A stretch of DNA of 64,000 nt, taken from assembly GCF_030411995.1 (NCBI RefSeq), contig NZ_JASNRC010000019.1, forward strand, positions 35,359 through 99,358, read 5' to 3'. Of the stretch, positions 27,073 to 35,438 are shown in pieces; the stretch's first letter is position 1; each line of letters opens with the position of its first letter. The stretch comes from Massilia sp. YIM B02769. GTDB taxonomy: Bacteria; Pseudomonadota; Gammaproteobacteria; Burkholderiales; Burkholderiaceae_D. Made by a program: the position numbers and the translations under genes. The notes beneath the pieces are model-generated. The model was not told the DNA's origin. It made no database searches and worked only from the letters and a program-made list of their open reading frames with translations.

Positions 27073-28754
27073 GCGCGCGCGCCAGGCAGGGCTGGCACCA
27101 TGGCCTGGTAGCGTGCTTCCAGTTCCGGCAGGGCCTGCGCCGGAATACGGCCATCGCGCTCGAGGCGGTAGGGATGGCTGTTCCACTTGTGGAAGCAGGA
27201 CTGCCAGTACTCGAAGGTGCGCAGGTCGTTCGGCGTGCCCCAGGACAGCAGGTTGTCGACTTCGAACAGCTGGCAATTCATGCCCAGCTCGATCGCGTCG
27301 TTGACGCAGGAATCCAGGTAGAACTCGCCGTTCACGCGGCCATTGCGGGCGATCAGGCGCTCGATGACCTTGCGCGCATCGGCGCCGCGGCGGAAGGTGA
27401 AGATGCCGATCACGATCGGGTCGGTTGCCGGGTTTGCCAGCGGCTGCTTGACCGAGATGCGCTCGATGCGGCCGTCCGTCGCGTCGATCCAGCCGAACAT
27501 CTGCGGATGGCGCACGGCGTTCGCCAGGCCGCGCGCGCCCCAGACGATCAGGTCGACGTCGGGACGCTCGCTCAGCAGGCGGAAAGCGGCCAGGTCGTAC
27601 AGCTGGCCGTTGTCGCAGGCGCCGAAGGTGACCGGGCCCGCCTCGGCGCCGTCCAGCGCACGCTCCAGCGACGCCAGGCCGATCAGGGCGGTGCACGCCT
27701 GCCCTTCGGTCACGGCCGGAATGGTGTCGACGATGGCATCCGGATACAGCTGGCGCAATTCGTCGCTGACGGTCTCGAAGCCCGGCATGTCGGCGCGCAG
27801 CACGAACACGTGCTGTTGCGCGGGCGGCAGGTCATGCGTGGCCTGCGCGACCATCGAACGGCCGGACACGGGGATCAGGGGCTTGGTGACGGTATAGCCT
27901 TCGTTGGCGAAGCGCTGGCCCAGGCCGGCCATCGGCACCACCAGCGCGCCGGCGGCAGGCCCGGCAGGCGCGGCCGGCTCGGCCAGGCGGCGGAAGGCCG
28001 AGGACCAGCCATTGTATTCGGCCACGTCGTCCGGTGTTCCCCATTGCATGAAATGCTCGAGCGGGTACACGGCGACCGACTTGCCTTCGGCCAGCAGCGG
28101 CTTGTAAGCCAGGCTGACATAATATTCGCCGCCCACCTGGATATTCTGCTCCATGGTCTTACGGAACATGTCGCTCATCAAGGCGCCCGAGGCGAAGTAA
28201 TAGGTGCCGCTGGAGGCATATTCCTCCATCCGGTTATTCGTATAGGGCTGCTTTTCCTGGATATCCTCGACCCAGCCGCCGGTTTCGCGCATGTACGCAT
28301 AATTCGTGCTGCCCAGGGTATGCGGGTGGAATCCCTTGTATGCCGGCAGTGCGCCATCGCAGTGAGTGGCGGCAACGAATGCCTTGAAATGGTTCCAGTC
28401 CCAGTAGCAGGTAAAATCGCAGTAATTGACGACCACCGGGCGCGCAGGATCGATCAGGTGCTCGACCTGGCGCACGGCATGAATGGGGCCGAGCTTGTGC
28501 GGTGCGATGCCGACCACACGACCGGTCGGGCAATATTGCGCAAGAATGTCCGCCATCCGGTATTCCGGATTCGACAAATGATCCTGGTTACAAATGAAAA
28601 TAAAATCATGCTCGCCCGGGAACATGTCGATCACGTGGGCGATGATGGGTTTGCCGTCGATCTCGATCAATGGCTTGGGAACAGCATAGCCGGCACGGCG
28701 AAAACGTTCGCCGAAGCCGGACATTGGAATCACAATCTGCAAGTCAGCACCCAT
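27069..28754 (-). CDS. Tandem two-domain sugar/polyol-phosphate nucleotidyltransferase
   Basis: 561 residues with two similar nucleotidyltransferase domains. Domain 1 (about 1-255) starts LQIVIPMSGFGERF, then PKPLIEIDGKPII. Domain 2 (about 270-540) starts ALVVPMAGLGQRF, then TKPLIPVSGRSMV. Each has the glycine-rich NTP loop and a conserved Lys-Pro-Leu-Ile. Metal-binding acidic motifs appear as VNYCDFTCYW and FGACDNGQLY. The family activates sugar phosphates or phospho-amino compounds, as in LicC-type cytidylyltransferases. Start at 28754 is chosen over an upstream frame because the fold begins there. First gene of the nine-gene operon. Whether both domains are active is not known. Confidence 0.8.
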   Translation of the reverse strand: MGADLQIVIPMSGFGERFRRAGYAVPKPLIEIDGKPIIAHVIDMFPGEHDFIFICNQDHLSNPEYRMADILAQYCPTGRVVGIAPHKLGPIHAVRQVEHLIDPARPVVVNYCDFTCYWDWNHFKAFVAATHCDGALPAYKGFHPHTLGSTNYAYMRETGGWVEDIQEKQPYTNNRMEEYASSGTYYFASGALMSDMFRKTMEQNIQVGGEYYVSLAYKPLLAEGKSVAVYPLEHFMQWGTPDDVAEYNGWSSAFRRLAEPAAPAGPAAGALVVPMAGLGQRFANEGYTVTKPLIPVSGRSMVAQATHDLPPAQQHVFVLRADMPGFETVSDELRQLYPDAIVDTIPAVTEGQACTALIGLASLERALDGAEAGPVTFGACDNGQLYDLAAFRLLSERPDVDLIVWGARGLANAVRHPQMFGWIDATDGRIERISVKQPLANPATDPIVIGIFTFRRGADARKVIERLIARNGRVNGEFYLDSCVNDAIELGMNCQLFEVDNLLSWGTPNDLRTFEYWQSCFHKWNSHPYRLERDGRIPAQALPELEARYQAMVPALPGARA

Positions 28755-28816
28755 TTTTCTCAGGCAGTGGAACAAATGACCTGGGCATTCCACCCAAAGC
28801 GGCCAAAAAGATAACA

Positions 28817-28837
28817 TTTTAGTCTACAGTACTAAAA
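28817..28837. promoter_or_regulatory. Inverted repeat in a divergent promoter region
   Basis: TTTTAGT at 28817-28823 and ACTAAAA at 28831-28837 are perfect reverse complements around a 7-base spacer. The site is in the AT-rich part of the gap between the minus-strand operon (start 28754) and the LOV kinase gene (start 29002). It could be an operator or part of the operon promoter. No matching regulator is encoded nearby. Confidence 0.35.
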
Positions 28838-29001
28838 GCGTCATTTTTTTCCGGCTCCGCCTCCCTGTCGCCTGTTGCCCGCATACCTGCGCTTGCGTGA
28901 AACCGCGCACAGTCTGCCCAGGTACACTGCCCTATGATGATCCTGACCACGCTTCCGTTCCCTTACCGGCAGGGGTGAAGCAAAATACGACAGGCGCACC
29001 C

Positions 29002-30687
29002 ATGGCAACCGGATCAGACCGCGAAGACGACGACAGCAAGGACCTCGACACGCAGGGCGGCGGCCAGAGCGTGGGCGTGCCTGCGGACGGCGAACTCGAG
29101 GGTTCGGTGTTCAACCCGCTGGGCAACCCCGGCAAGCGCCACTGGCAGGCCAGCTACATCGACAAGAGCGGCCTCGAAGACCGCGGCAACATCTTCTTCG
29201 CCGCCGTCGAAATGACGCGCATGCCGATGGTCGTGACCGATCCGCGCCAGCCGGACAACCCGATCGTCTTCATCAACCGCGCCTTCCTCGACCTCACCCT
29301 CTACGAAGAGCACGACGTTATCGGCCGCAACTGCCGTTTCCTGCAGGGCCCGCAGACCGATCCGGCCACCGTCACCGAAGTCCGCAACGCGATCGCCGAC
29401 GAGCGCGCCGTGGCGCTCGACATCCTGAACTACAAGGCCGACGGCACGCCGTTCTGGAATGCGCTCTACCTGGGACCGATCTTCGACCACGAAGGCCGGC
29501 TGCTCTACTTCTTCGCTTCACAGATGGACGTGTCGGAGCGCCACGCCACCCAGCAGTCGTCGATGCAGGCGCAAAAGATGGAAGCCATCGGCCAGCTCAC
29601 GGCCGGCATGGCCCACGACTTCAACAACCTGCTGCAAGTTATCAACGGCAACCTGGAACTGTCGCTGCTGGCCCTCGGCGCCAACAACCACACGAACAGC
29701 GCCAACGGCAAGGCCGCCGATCCGATCCGCCGCGCCCAGCGCGCCGCCATGAAGGCCGGCAAGCTGACCCAGCAACTGCTCACCTTTGCGCGCAAGCAGC
29801 GCCTGGAACCGCGCCGCATCAACCTGAATTCCCTGCTGGTCGAGTTCTCGGAAATGCTGGTACGCACGCTCGGCGACAAGGTCGAGCTGCACCTGGACCT
29901 GAAGCCCGGCCTGCCCTACTGCACGCTCGACCCCACGCACCTGGAAATGGCGTTGCTGAACGTCGTGATCAATGCGCGTGACGCCATGGCGGACGGCGGC
30001 CTGGTCAAGGTCGGCACCTCGCTGGCGCACGGCGGCGGGGTCGTGATCTGCGTCGCCGACGAAGGCGAAGGCATGACGCCGGAAGTGATGCAGCGCGCTA
30101 CCGAGCCCTTCTTCACGACCAAGGGGCCGGGCACCGGCCTCGGCCTGGCAATGGTGCACGGCTTCGTGCAGCAGTCGCGCGGCCGCCTCGAGCTCGACAG
30201 CACGCCGGGCAAGGGCACGACGGTGCGCATGGTCTTCCCGGTTGCCGACACGGCCGCCGACGCGCCCGCCGCTGACCACGAAACGGCGGACCAGGACCAG
30301 GAACGCGAGGCCGACAAGCCGCGTATCCTGGTAGTCGAGGACAACGAGGATGTGCGCGAACTGGCCGAGAGCATGCTCGATTCGGCCGGCTATGCCGTGG
30401 TCTCGGCGCCGAGCGGCGAAGAAGCCCTGACCTTGCTGGAAGAAGACCAGGGAATCGACCTGGTGTTCACCGACGTGCTGATGCCGGGCGGAATGAACGG
30501 CCTGCAGCTGGCCGACCAGGTGCGCGCGCGCCGGCCCGGCACGCCGATCCTGATCACCACCGGCTACATGGACGAGCTGCCGGCGGCCTCGCGCGCGCAG
30601 TCGCTCGACATCCTCACCAAGCCCTACCGCCAGGAAGACCTGCTGTCGCGGGTGCGCGCGATCCTGCCGGCGCGCCCGGACGGCTGA
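29002..30687 (+). CDS. LOV blue-light hybrid histidine kinase with receiver domain
   Basis: 561 residues. The PAS domain (about 62-185) is a LOV domain: GRNCRFLQG contains the photoactive Cys111 that forms the flavin adduct under blue light. Then follow HisKA with phospho-acceptor His205 in GMAHDFNNLL, a HATPase domain with TKGPGTGLGLAMVHGF, and a C-terminal receiver (from about 440) with ILVVEDNEDV, phospho-Asp in FTDVLMPGG and the conserved Lys in TKPYR. No membrane segment, so cytoplasmic. The ATG at 29002 is preceded by AGG; an ATG at 28897 is also in frame. It has no DNA-binding output, so a partner regulator elsewhere is likely. Its neighbours are polysaccharide genes. Confidence 0.9.
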   Translation: MATGSDREDDDSKDLDTQGGGQSVGVPADGELEGSVFNPLGNPGKRHWQASYIDKSGLEDRGNIFFAAVEMTRMPMVVTDPRQPDNPIVFINRAFLDLTLYEEHDVIGRNCRFLQGPQTDPATVTEVRNAIADERAVALDILNYKADGTPFWNALYLGPIFDHEGRLLYFFASQMDVSERHATQQSSMQAQKMEAIGQLTAGMAHDFNNLLQVINGNLELSLLALGANNHTNSANGKAADPIRRAQRAAMKAGKLTQQLLTFARKQRLEPRRINLNSLLVEFSEMLVRTLGDKVELHLDLKPGLPYCTLDPTHLEMALLNVVINARDAMADGGLVKVGTSLAHGGGVVICVADEGEGMTPEVMQRATEPFFTTKGPGTGLGLAMVHGFVQQSRGRLELDSTPGKGTTVRMVFPVADTAADAPAADHETADQDQEREADKPRILVVEDNEDVRELAESMLDSAGYAVVSAPSGEEALTLLEEDQGIDLVFTDVLMPGGMNGLQLADQVRARRPGTPILITTGYMDELPAASRAQSLDILTKPYRQEDLLSRVRAILPARPDG

Positions 30688-30801
30688 AGCGGATCCCCGC
30701 CGGCGCAGCGTACAATACCGGCGCCTACGGGCCAGGCGCCGCACGCCCTTGCGCCGCCTGCCACCGAGCCGCCGCTTGCGGCGCTACCAGGACACATTCG
30801 C

Positions 30802-31836
30802 ATGATTCTAGTGACAGGCGGAGCAGGCTTCATCGGCTCCAATTTCGTTCTCGACTGGCTGGCCCGCAGCGACGAGCCGGTCGTGAACCTCGACAAGCTC
30901 ACTTACGCCGGCAACCTGGACAACCTGGCCGCGCTGGCCGGCAATCCGCGCCACCTGTTCGTGCACGGCGACATCGGCGATGCCGACCTGGTGGCCGGCC
31001 TGCTGGCGCGCCACCAGCCGCGCGCCCTGCTCCACTTCGCCGCCGAGACCCACGTCGACCGCGCCATCGCCGGACCGGCGCCATTCATCGCCACCAACGT
31101 CAACGGCAGCTTCACGCTACTCGAGACGGTGCGCGCCTGGTGGCAGGCGCTGGACGCTGCGGCGCGCCGCGATTTCCGCTTCCTGCACGTCTCGACCGAC
31201 GAGGTCTACGGCAGCCTGGCGCCGGGCGCGGCCGCCTTTACCGAGTCCACGCCCTACGCGCCGAACAATCCCTACGCCGCCTCGAAGGCCGCGTCGGACC
31301 ACCTGGTGCGCGCCTACGGCCACACCTATGGCTTGCCGGTGCTGACCACCAACTGCTCGAACAACTACGGGCCCTACCAATTCCCCGAAAAACTGATTCC
31401 GCTGATGATCGCCCGGGCGCGCGCCGGCCAGCCCCTGCCCGTGTACGGCGACGGCCAGCAAGTGCGCGACTGGCTGTATGTCGGCGACCACTGCGCGGCG
31501 CTGCGGCGCGTGCTGGAGGCCGGCCGTCCGGGCGAGACCTATAACATCGGCGGGCGCAACGAGCTGGCGAACCTCGAGGTGGTGCGCACCGTCTGCGCCA
31601 TCCTCGATGAGCTGGCGCCGCAGGCAGGCGGCCAGTATGCCGGCCAGATCGCGCACGTGGCCGACCGCCCGGGCCACGACCGCCGCTACGCCATCGACGC
31701 CGGCAAGATCGAACGCGAGCTCGGTTGGACGCCGGCCGAGTCCTTTGCCAGCGGCATCCGCAAGACCGTCGCCTGGTACCTGGAACATGCCAGCTGGATG
31801 GCCGCGCTGCAGGCCGGCCGCGAAAGGCGCGCATGA
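30802..31836 (+). CDS. rfbB: dTDP-glucose 4,6-dehydratase
   Basis: 344 residues, extended SDR fold. VTGGAGFIGSNFV is the NAD-binding Gly motif, FLHVSTDEVYGSL holds the catalytic Thr-Asp-Glu, and PYAASKAASDH holds the YxxxK pair. NCSNNYGPYQFPEKLIPL is typical of RfbB/RmlB. It turns dTDP-glucose into dTDP-4-keto-6-deoxyglucose in the cytoplasm. Its stop codon overlaps the start of rfbA by four bases. Confidence 0.95.
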   Translation: MILVTGGAGFIGSNFVLDWLARSDEPVVNLDKLTYAGNLDNLAALAGNPRHLFVHGDIGDADLVAGLLARHQPRALLHFAAETHVDRAIAGPAPFIATNVNGSFTLLETVRAWWQALDAAARRDFRFLHVSTDEVYGSLAPGAAAFTESTPYAPNNPYAASKAASDHLVRAYGHTYGLPVLTTNCSNNYGPYQFPEKLIPLMIARARAGQPLPVYGDGQQVRDWLYVGDHCAALRRVLEAGRPGETYNIGGRNELANLEVVRTVCAILDELAPQAGGQYAGQIAHVADRPGHDRRYAIDAGKIERELGWTPAESFASGIRKTVAWYLEHASWMAALQAGRERRA

Positions 31837-32732
31837 AGACGGCGTCGAGGCGCAAGGGCATCATCCTGGCGGGCGGCGCGGGCACGCGCCTGTATCCGGT
31901 CACGACGACGGTGTCGAAGCAGCTGCTGCCGGTCTACGACAAGCCGATGATCTATTACCCGCTGTGCACGCTGATGCTGGCGGGCCTGCGCGAGATCCTG
32001 ATCATCTCCACGCCCGAGGACTTGCCGCGCTTCCAGGCGCTGCTGGGCGACGGCAGCCAGTGGGGACTCGCGCTCAGCTATCTCGTCCAGCCCGCGCCCG
32101 ACGGGCTGGCCCAGGCCTTCGTCCTGGGGCGCGATTTCCTCGGCGATGCGCCATCGACGCTGATCCTGGGCGACAACATCTACTATGGCAGCGACCTCGG
32201 GTCGCGGCTGCAAGCGGCCGCCGCCAGCGACAGCGGCGCCACCGTGTTCGCCTACCACGTCAACGATCCGGAACGCTATGGCGTGGTCGAGTTCGACGCG
32301 GCGCGGCGCGCGGTGAGCGTGGAAGAAAAGCCGCTGCGGCCGAAGTCGCACTATGCCGTCACCGGGCTGTATTTCTACGACAACCAGGTGTGCGAGATCG
32401 CCGCCGGCCTGCGGCCTTCGCAACGTGGCGAGCTCGAGATCACCGACATCAACCGCCACTACCTGGAACAGGGCAAGCTGCAGGTGGAAGTACTCGGACG
32501 CGGCACCGCCTGGCTCGATACCGGCACCCACGATTCGCTGCTCGACGCCGGCCAGTTCATCGCGGCAATCCAGAAACGCCAGGGCCTGAAGGTTTCCTGC
32601 CCCGAGGAGATTGCCTGGCGCATGGGGTACATCGATACCGCCCAGCTGGCGCGCCTGGCGGAGCCGCTGGCGCGCAGCGGCTATGGGGATTACCTGCTGA
32701 GGATCATGCACGAGCGGCATGAGGAAGGATGA
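31833..32732 (+). CDS. rfbA: Glucose-1-phosphate thymidylyltransferase
   Basis: 299 residues. The start KGIILAGGAGTRLYPVT, then SKQLLPVYDKPMIYYPL, is diagnostic of RfbA/RmlA, and LILGDNIYYG and GTAWLDTGTHDSLL also match. It makes dTDP-glucose from glucose-1-phosphate and dTTP, the step before RfbB. The start at 31833 (ATGA overlap) is certain by homology. RfbC and RfbD do not follow, so the pair supplies a 4-keto-6-deoxy intermediate or relies on genes elsewhere for rhamnose. Confidence 0.95.
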   Translation: MKTASRRKGIILAGGAGTRLYPVTTTVSKQLLPVYDKPMIYYPLCTLMLAGLREILIISTPEDLPRFQALLGDGSQWGLALSYLVQPAPDGLAQAFVLGRDFLGDAPSTLILGDNIYYGSDLGSRLQAAAASDSGATVFAYHVNDPERYGVVEFDAARRAVSVEEKPLRPKSHYAVTGLYFYDNQVCEIAAGLRPSQRGELEITDINRHYLEQGKLQVEVLGRGTAWLDTGTHDSLLDAGQFIAAIQKRQGLKVSCPEEIAWRMGYIDTAQLARLAEPLARSGYGDYLLRIMHERHEEG

Positions 32733-32807
32733 AAAAGGTAAGCGCGGCGGCGGCCCAGCGTCCGCCGCCTGAAGGTGGGGCAGCCGGGGCCGCCCGCCTT
32801 CCTGCAT

Positions 32808-34316
32808 TTACGCCTGCGGTTTCGGCAAGCCGCCGAGCAAGGCGGCCAGCTTCTGCTTCGGCTTGGCCGGCGTGCCCGCGGCGGCCTGGGTCGCCTCGCG
32901 GCGCGGCGCATTCGACGGCTCGTAGGGCTTGAGGAACCACGGATCGATTTTCTCGCGGCGCGGAACCGGGCCGGCGCCGTAGCTGCGCGCCGGACGCTCG
33001 CCGCGTTCGCCACGGCCCGATTCGCCGCGCCCCGATTCGCCACGTCCCGACTCCGGCGCACCGGCGCGCGGACGGCGCTCGCCACGTTCGGCGCGTTCGC
33101 CGTCACGGTCGCGGCTGCGTGCGCGCGGCGTGAAGTTGCTCAGCTCGCCACGCTGGACGGTTTGCTTGATCAGTTTCTCGATGTCGGCCAGCAGGCGCTC
33201 GTCCTTGTCCGAGTACACAGAGATCGCATCGCCCGAGGCGCCGGCGCGGCCGGTACGGCCGATGCGGTGCACGTAGTCTTCGGCGTTGTACGGCAGGTCG
33301 AAGTTGATCACGCAAGGCAGGTCGGAAATATCGAGGCCGCGCGCGGCAACGTCGGTCGCCACCAGCACCTCGATCTCGCCCTTTTTAAAGGCTTCCAGCG
33401 CCGCCATGCGTTCCTGCTGGGTTTTATCCCCGTGGATGGCCGAGGCCTTGATGCCGCACTGCTCGAGGTGGCGCGACAGGCGCGAGGCGCCGATCTTGGT
33501 GTTCGAGAACACGATCACCTGCTTCAGCGCGCGCTGGCGGATCAGGAATTCGACCACGTCGCGCTTCTGCTCTTCGTCGACCTTGTAGACGACTTGCGTG
33601 ACCTTTTCGGCAGTCGCATTGCTGCGCGCCACTTCGATCAAGACCGGCTGGTCGAGGAAGCTGTTGGCCAGCTTCTTGATCTCGGGCGAGAAGGTGGCCG
33701 AGAACATCAGGTTCTGGCGCTTCTTCGGCAGCAGGTTGATGATGCGCTGCAGGTCGGGCAGGAAGCCCATGTCGAGCATGCGGTCGGCTTCGTCCATGAC
33801 CAGCATCTGCACCTGCGCCAGGCTGATGTTCTTCTGCTCGACGTGGTCGAGCAGGCGGCCCGGGGTGGCGATGACGATCTCGACACCCTTGCGCAAGGTT
33901 TCGGTCTGCGGCTTCATGTCCATGCCGCCGAACACCACGGTCGAGCGCAGCGGGGTGTGCTGGGCATAGGCCTTGACGTTGTCGGCCACCTGCACCGCCA
34001 GTTCGCGGGTCGGGGTCAGGACCAGTGCACGCACCGGGTGGCGCGCCGGCGACATGCTGCTGTTGGCGTGGGCCAGCAGCAGCTGGATGATCGGCAGCGA
34101 GAAGCCGGCGGTCTTGCCGGTGCCGGTCTGGGCGGCGCCCATGACGTCGCGGCCCTGCAGCACGACCGGGATGGCCTGGGCCTGGATCGGGGTCGGATGG
34201 ACGTAGCCCTGGTCGGCGAGGGCGCGCTGGATCTCGGGCGCCAGGCCGAAGTCGGCAAAGCGCACGGCCGGCGCGGCCACGGCATCTGCCTCGTTGTTCA
34301 TCGGTGTTTCAGACAT
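32808..34316 (-). CDS. rhlE: DEAD-box RNA helicase, RhlE type
   Basis: 502 residues. Motifs in order: TPIQAQAIPVVLQG (Q motif), AQTGTGKT (I), PTRELAVQV (Ia), VMDEADRMLDMGF (II), SATFS (III), VATDVAARGLDI and HRIGRTGRAG (VI). The last 120 residues are basic and low in complexity, with repeated GRGES units, typical of RNA-binding tails in this family. Cytoplasmic, probably in ribosome assembly or RNA turnover. GGAAAG sits before the ATG. It converges on rfbA. Confidence 0.93.
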   Translation of the reverse strand: MSETPMNNEADAVAAPAVRFADFGLAPEIQRALADQGYVHPTPIQAQAIPVVLQGRDVMGAAQTGTGKTAGFSLPIIQLLLAHANSSMSPARHPVRALVLTPTRELAVQVADNVKAYAQHTPLRSTVVFGGMDMKPQTETLRKGVEIVIATPGRLLDHVEQKNISLAQVQMLVMDEADRMLDMGFLPDLQRIINLLPKKRQNLMFSATFSPEIKKLANSFLDQPVLIEVARSNATAEKVTQVVYKVDEEQKRDVVEFLIRQRALKQVIVFSNTKIGASRLSRHLEQCGIKASAIHGDKTQQERMAALEAFKKGEIEVLVATDVAARGLDISDLPCVINFDLPYNAEDYVHRIGRTGRAGASGDAISVYSDKDERLLADIEKLIKQTVQRGELSNFTPRARSRDRDGERAERGERRPRAGAPESGRGESGRGESGRGERGERPARSYGAGPVPRREKIDPWFLKPYEPSNAPRREATQAAAGTPAKPKQKLAALLGGLPKPQA

Positions 34317-34684
34317 TATTCTTTCCAGGCATGTAATCGTTCCGCTCTACGGCCGCTTCGCTTTGATGCCTCGCCCCGGACGCATGTCGACGCGCAAAAC
34401 TCTGGATGGGCGGGCTTGCCGCCGACTGGTGCGCGGCCCCATGGCCGGCTCGGTAGGCACGCTGCGCCGGCAATCGATTGGCAGGCGCGCACGTAGAGAC
34501 ACTCAATAGCATCCTCAAGGTTACCTCAAAACCAGGTGGGTGTATATGGAATCCTGTACAGGAGGCCCGCCGGCGCTTGCCGATCTTGCAAGTCCGGCTT
34601 TACCCGGCTTTACATTCCCTGCCCTGCGCTGCGGCCCGCGCCTGCCGTAAATGGAGACAAGACAACTTCTATAAAGGATGGAAC
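34317..34684. other. Intergenic region between rhlE and the acidic low-complexity protein gene
   Basis: 368 bases between divergent genes. It must hold both promoters. I see no clear -35/-10 pair, repeat, RNA gene or terminator in it. AAGGA ahead of the ATG at 34685 is the only recognisable signal. Confidence 0.5.
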
Positions 34685-35392
34685 ATGGTTTCAAGTATCG
34701 GCGGCTCGACCCTTGCGCAATCGCTGCTGGCGCGCGCGGAAAGCCGCAAGACCGAGCAGGCCCAGGCGGCAAGCGCCCAGGCCACGGCCGCAACGACGAC
34801 AGCCAGCACCGCGGCGGCGGCCGGCGACGACGACAGTGCGTCCACCGCCGTGACGCGCAGCGCCCTGTCGAGCGCGACGGACCGCCTGGGCGAGCAGCTT
34901 GCCGCCCAGGCCGACGCGGCGCGCCTGCGCCCGGCCGACGACGGCGAAGCGCCGCCGCCGCCGGACGGTGTGGCGCAAGGCACGCCGCCAAGCGGTCCGC
35001 CGCCGGGCGCGGGGATCGAGGGCGAGATCGAACCGGCCGACGATACCGCGGCTGCGTCAGCATCAGCGTCGACGGAAACCGGATCCGCCGATGCCACGGC
35101 AACCGCCCAGGCCGGTGCGGCGGCAGGCGGCGCAGGGGCGGCAGGCGGCGCCGGCGGTGCGTCCTCCAGCAGCAGCGAATCGAGCGACTACATCGCCGAG
35201 GCGGATACCAACAGCGACCGCAAGGTCAGCGACGAGGAACGCGCCGCTTACGAGAAGAAGCTGGCAGCGCAGGCCGAGAAGAGCGCACAGGAACCGCAAG
35301 GCCCGGCGCCGGCCGAACGTTCGCGTGCGCAGGAAGTGCAGCAGGCCTACACGCCGCAGGACAGCGCCTCGCGCCTCGATATCACGGCTTGA
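34685..35392 (+). CDS. Low-complexity protein with an EF-hand-like motif
   Basis: 235 residues, rich in Ala, Ser, Gly, Asp and Glu. There is no signal peptide and no membrane segment. The only structured mark is ADTNSDRKVSDEER near residue 180, which matches the calcium-binding loop DxNxDxxVxxxE of EF-hands, followed by a charged helix. A Pro-rich patch (APPPPDGVAQGTPPSG) lies in the middle. AAGGA before the ATG supports translation. I do not recognise a family; similar EF-hand-tailed small proteins occur in related bacteria, but a role cannot be given. Confidence 0.7.
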   Translation: MVSSIGGSTLAQSLLARAESRKTEQAQAASAQATAATTTASTAAAAGDDDSASTAVTRSALSSATDRLGEQLAAQADAARLRPADDGEAPPPPDGVAQGTPPSGPPPGAGIEGEIEPADDTAAASASASTETGSADATATAQAGAAAGGAGAAGGAGGASSSSSESSDYIAEADTNSDRKVSDEERAAYEKKLAAQAEKSAQEPQGPAPAERSRAQEVQQAYTPQDSASRLDITA

Positions 35393-35438
35393 CCACGGAC
35401 GCCCGGGCGATTGCCGCTCCGGGTTTCAGCTCCGGGCT

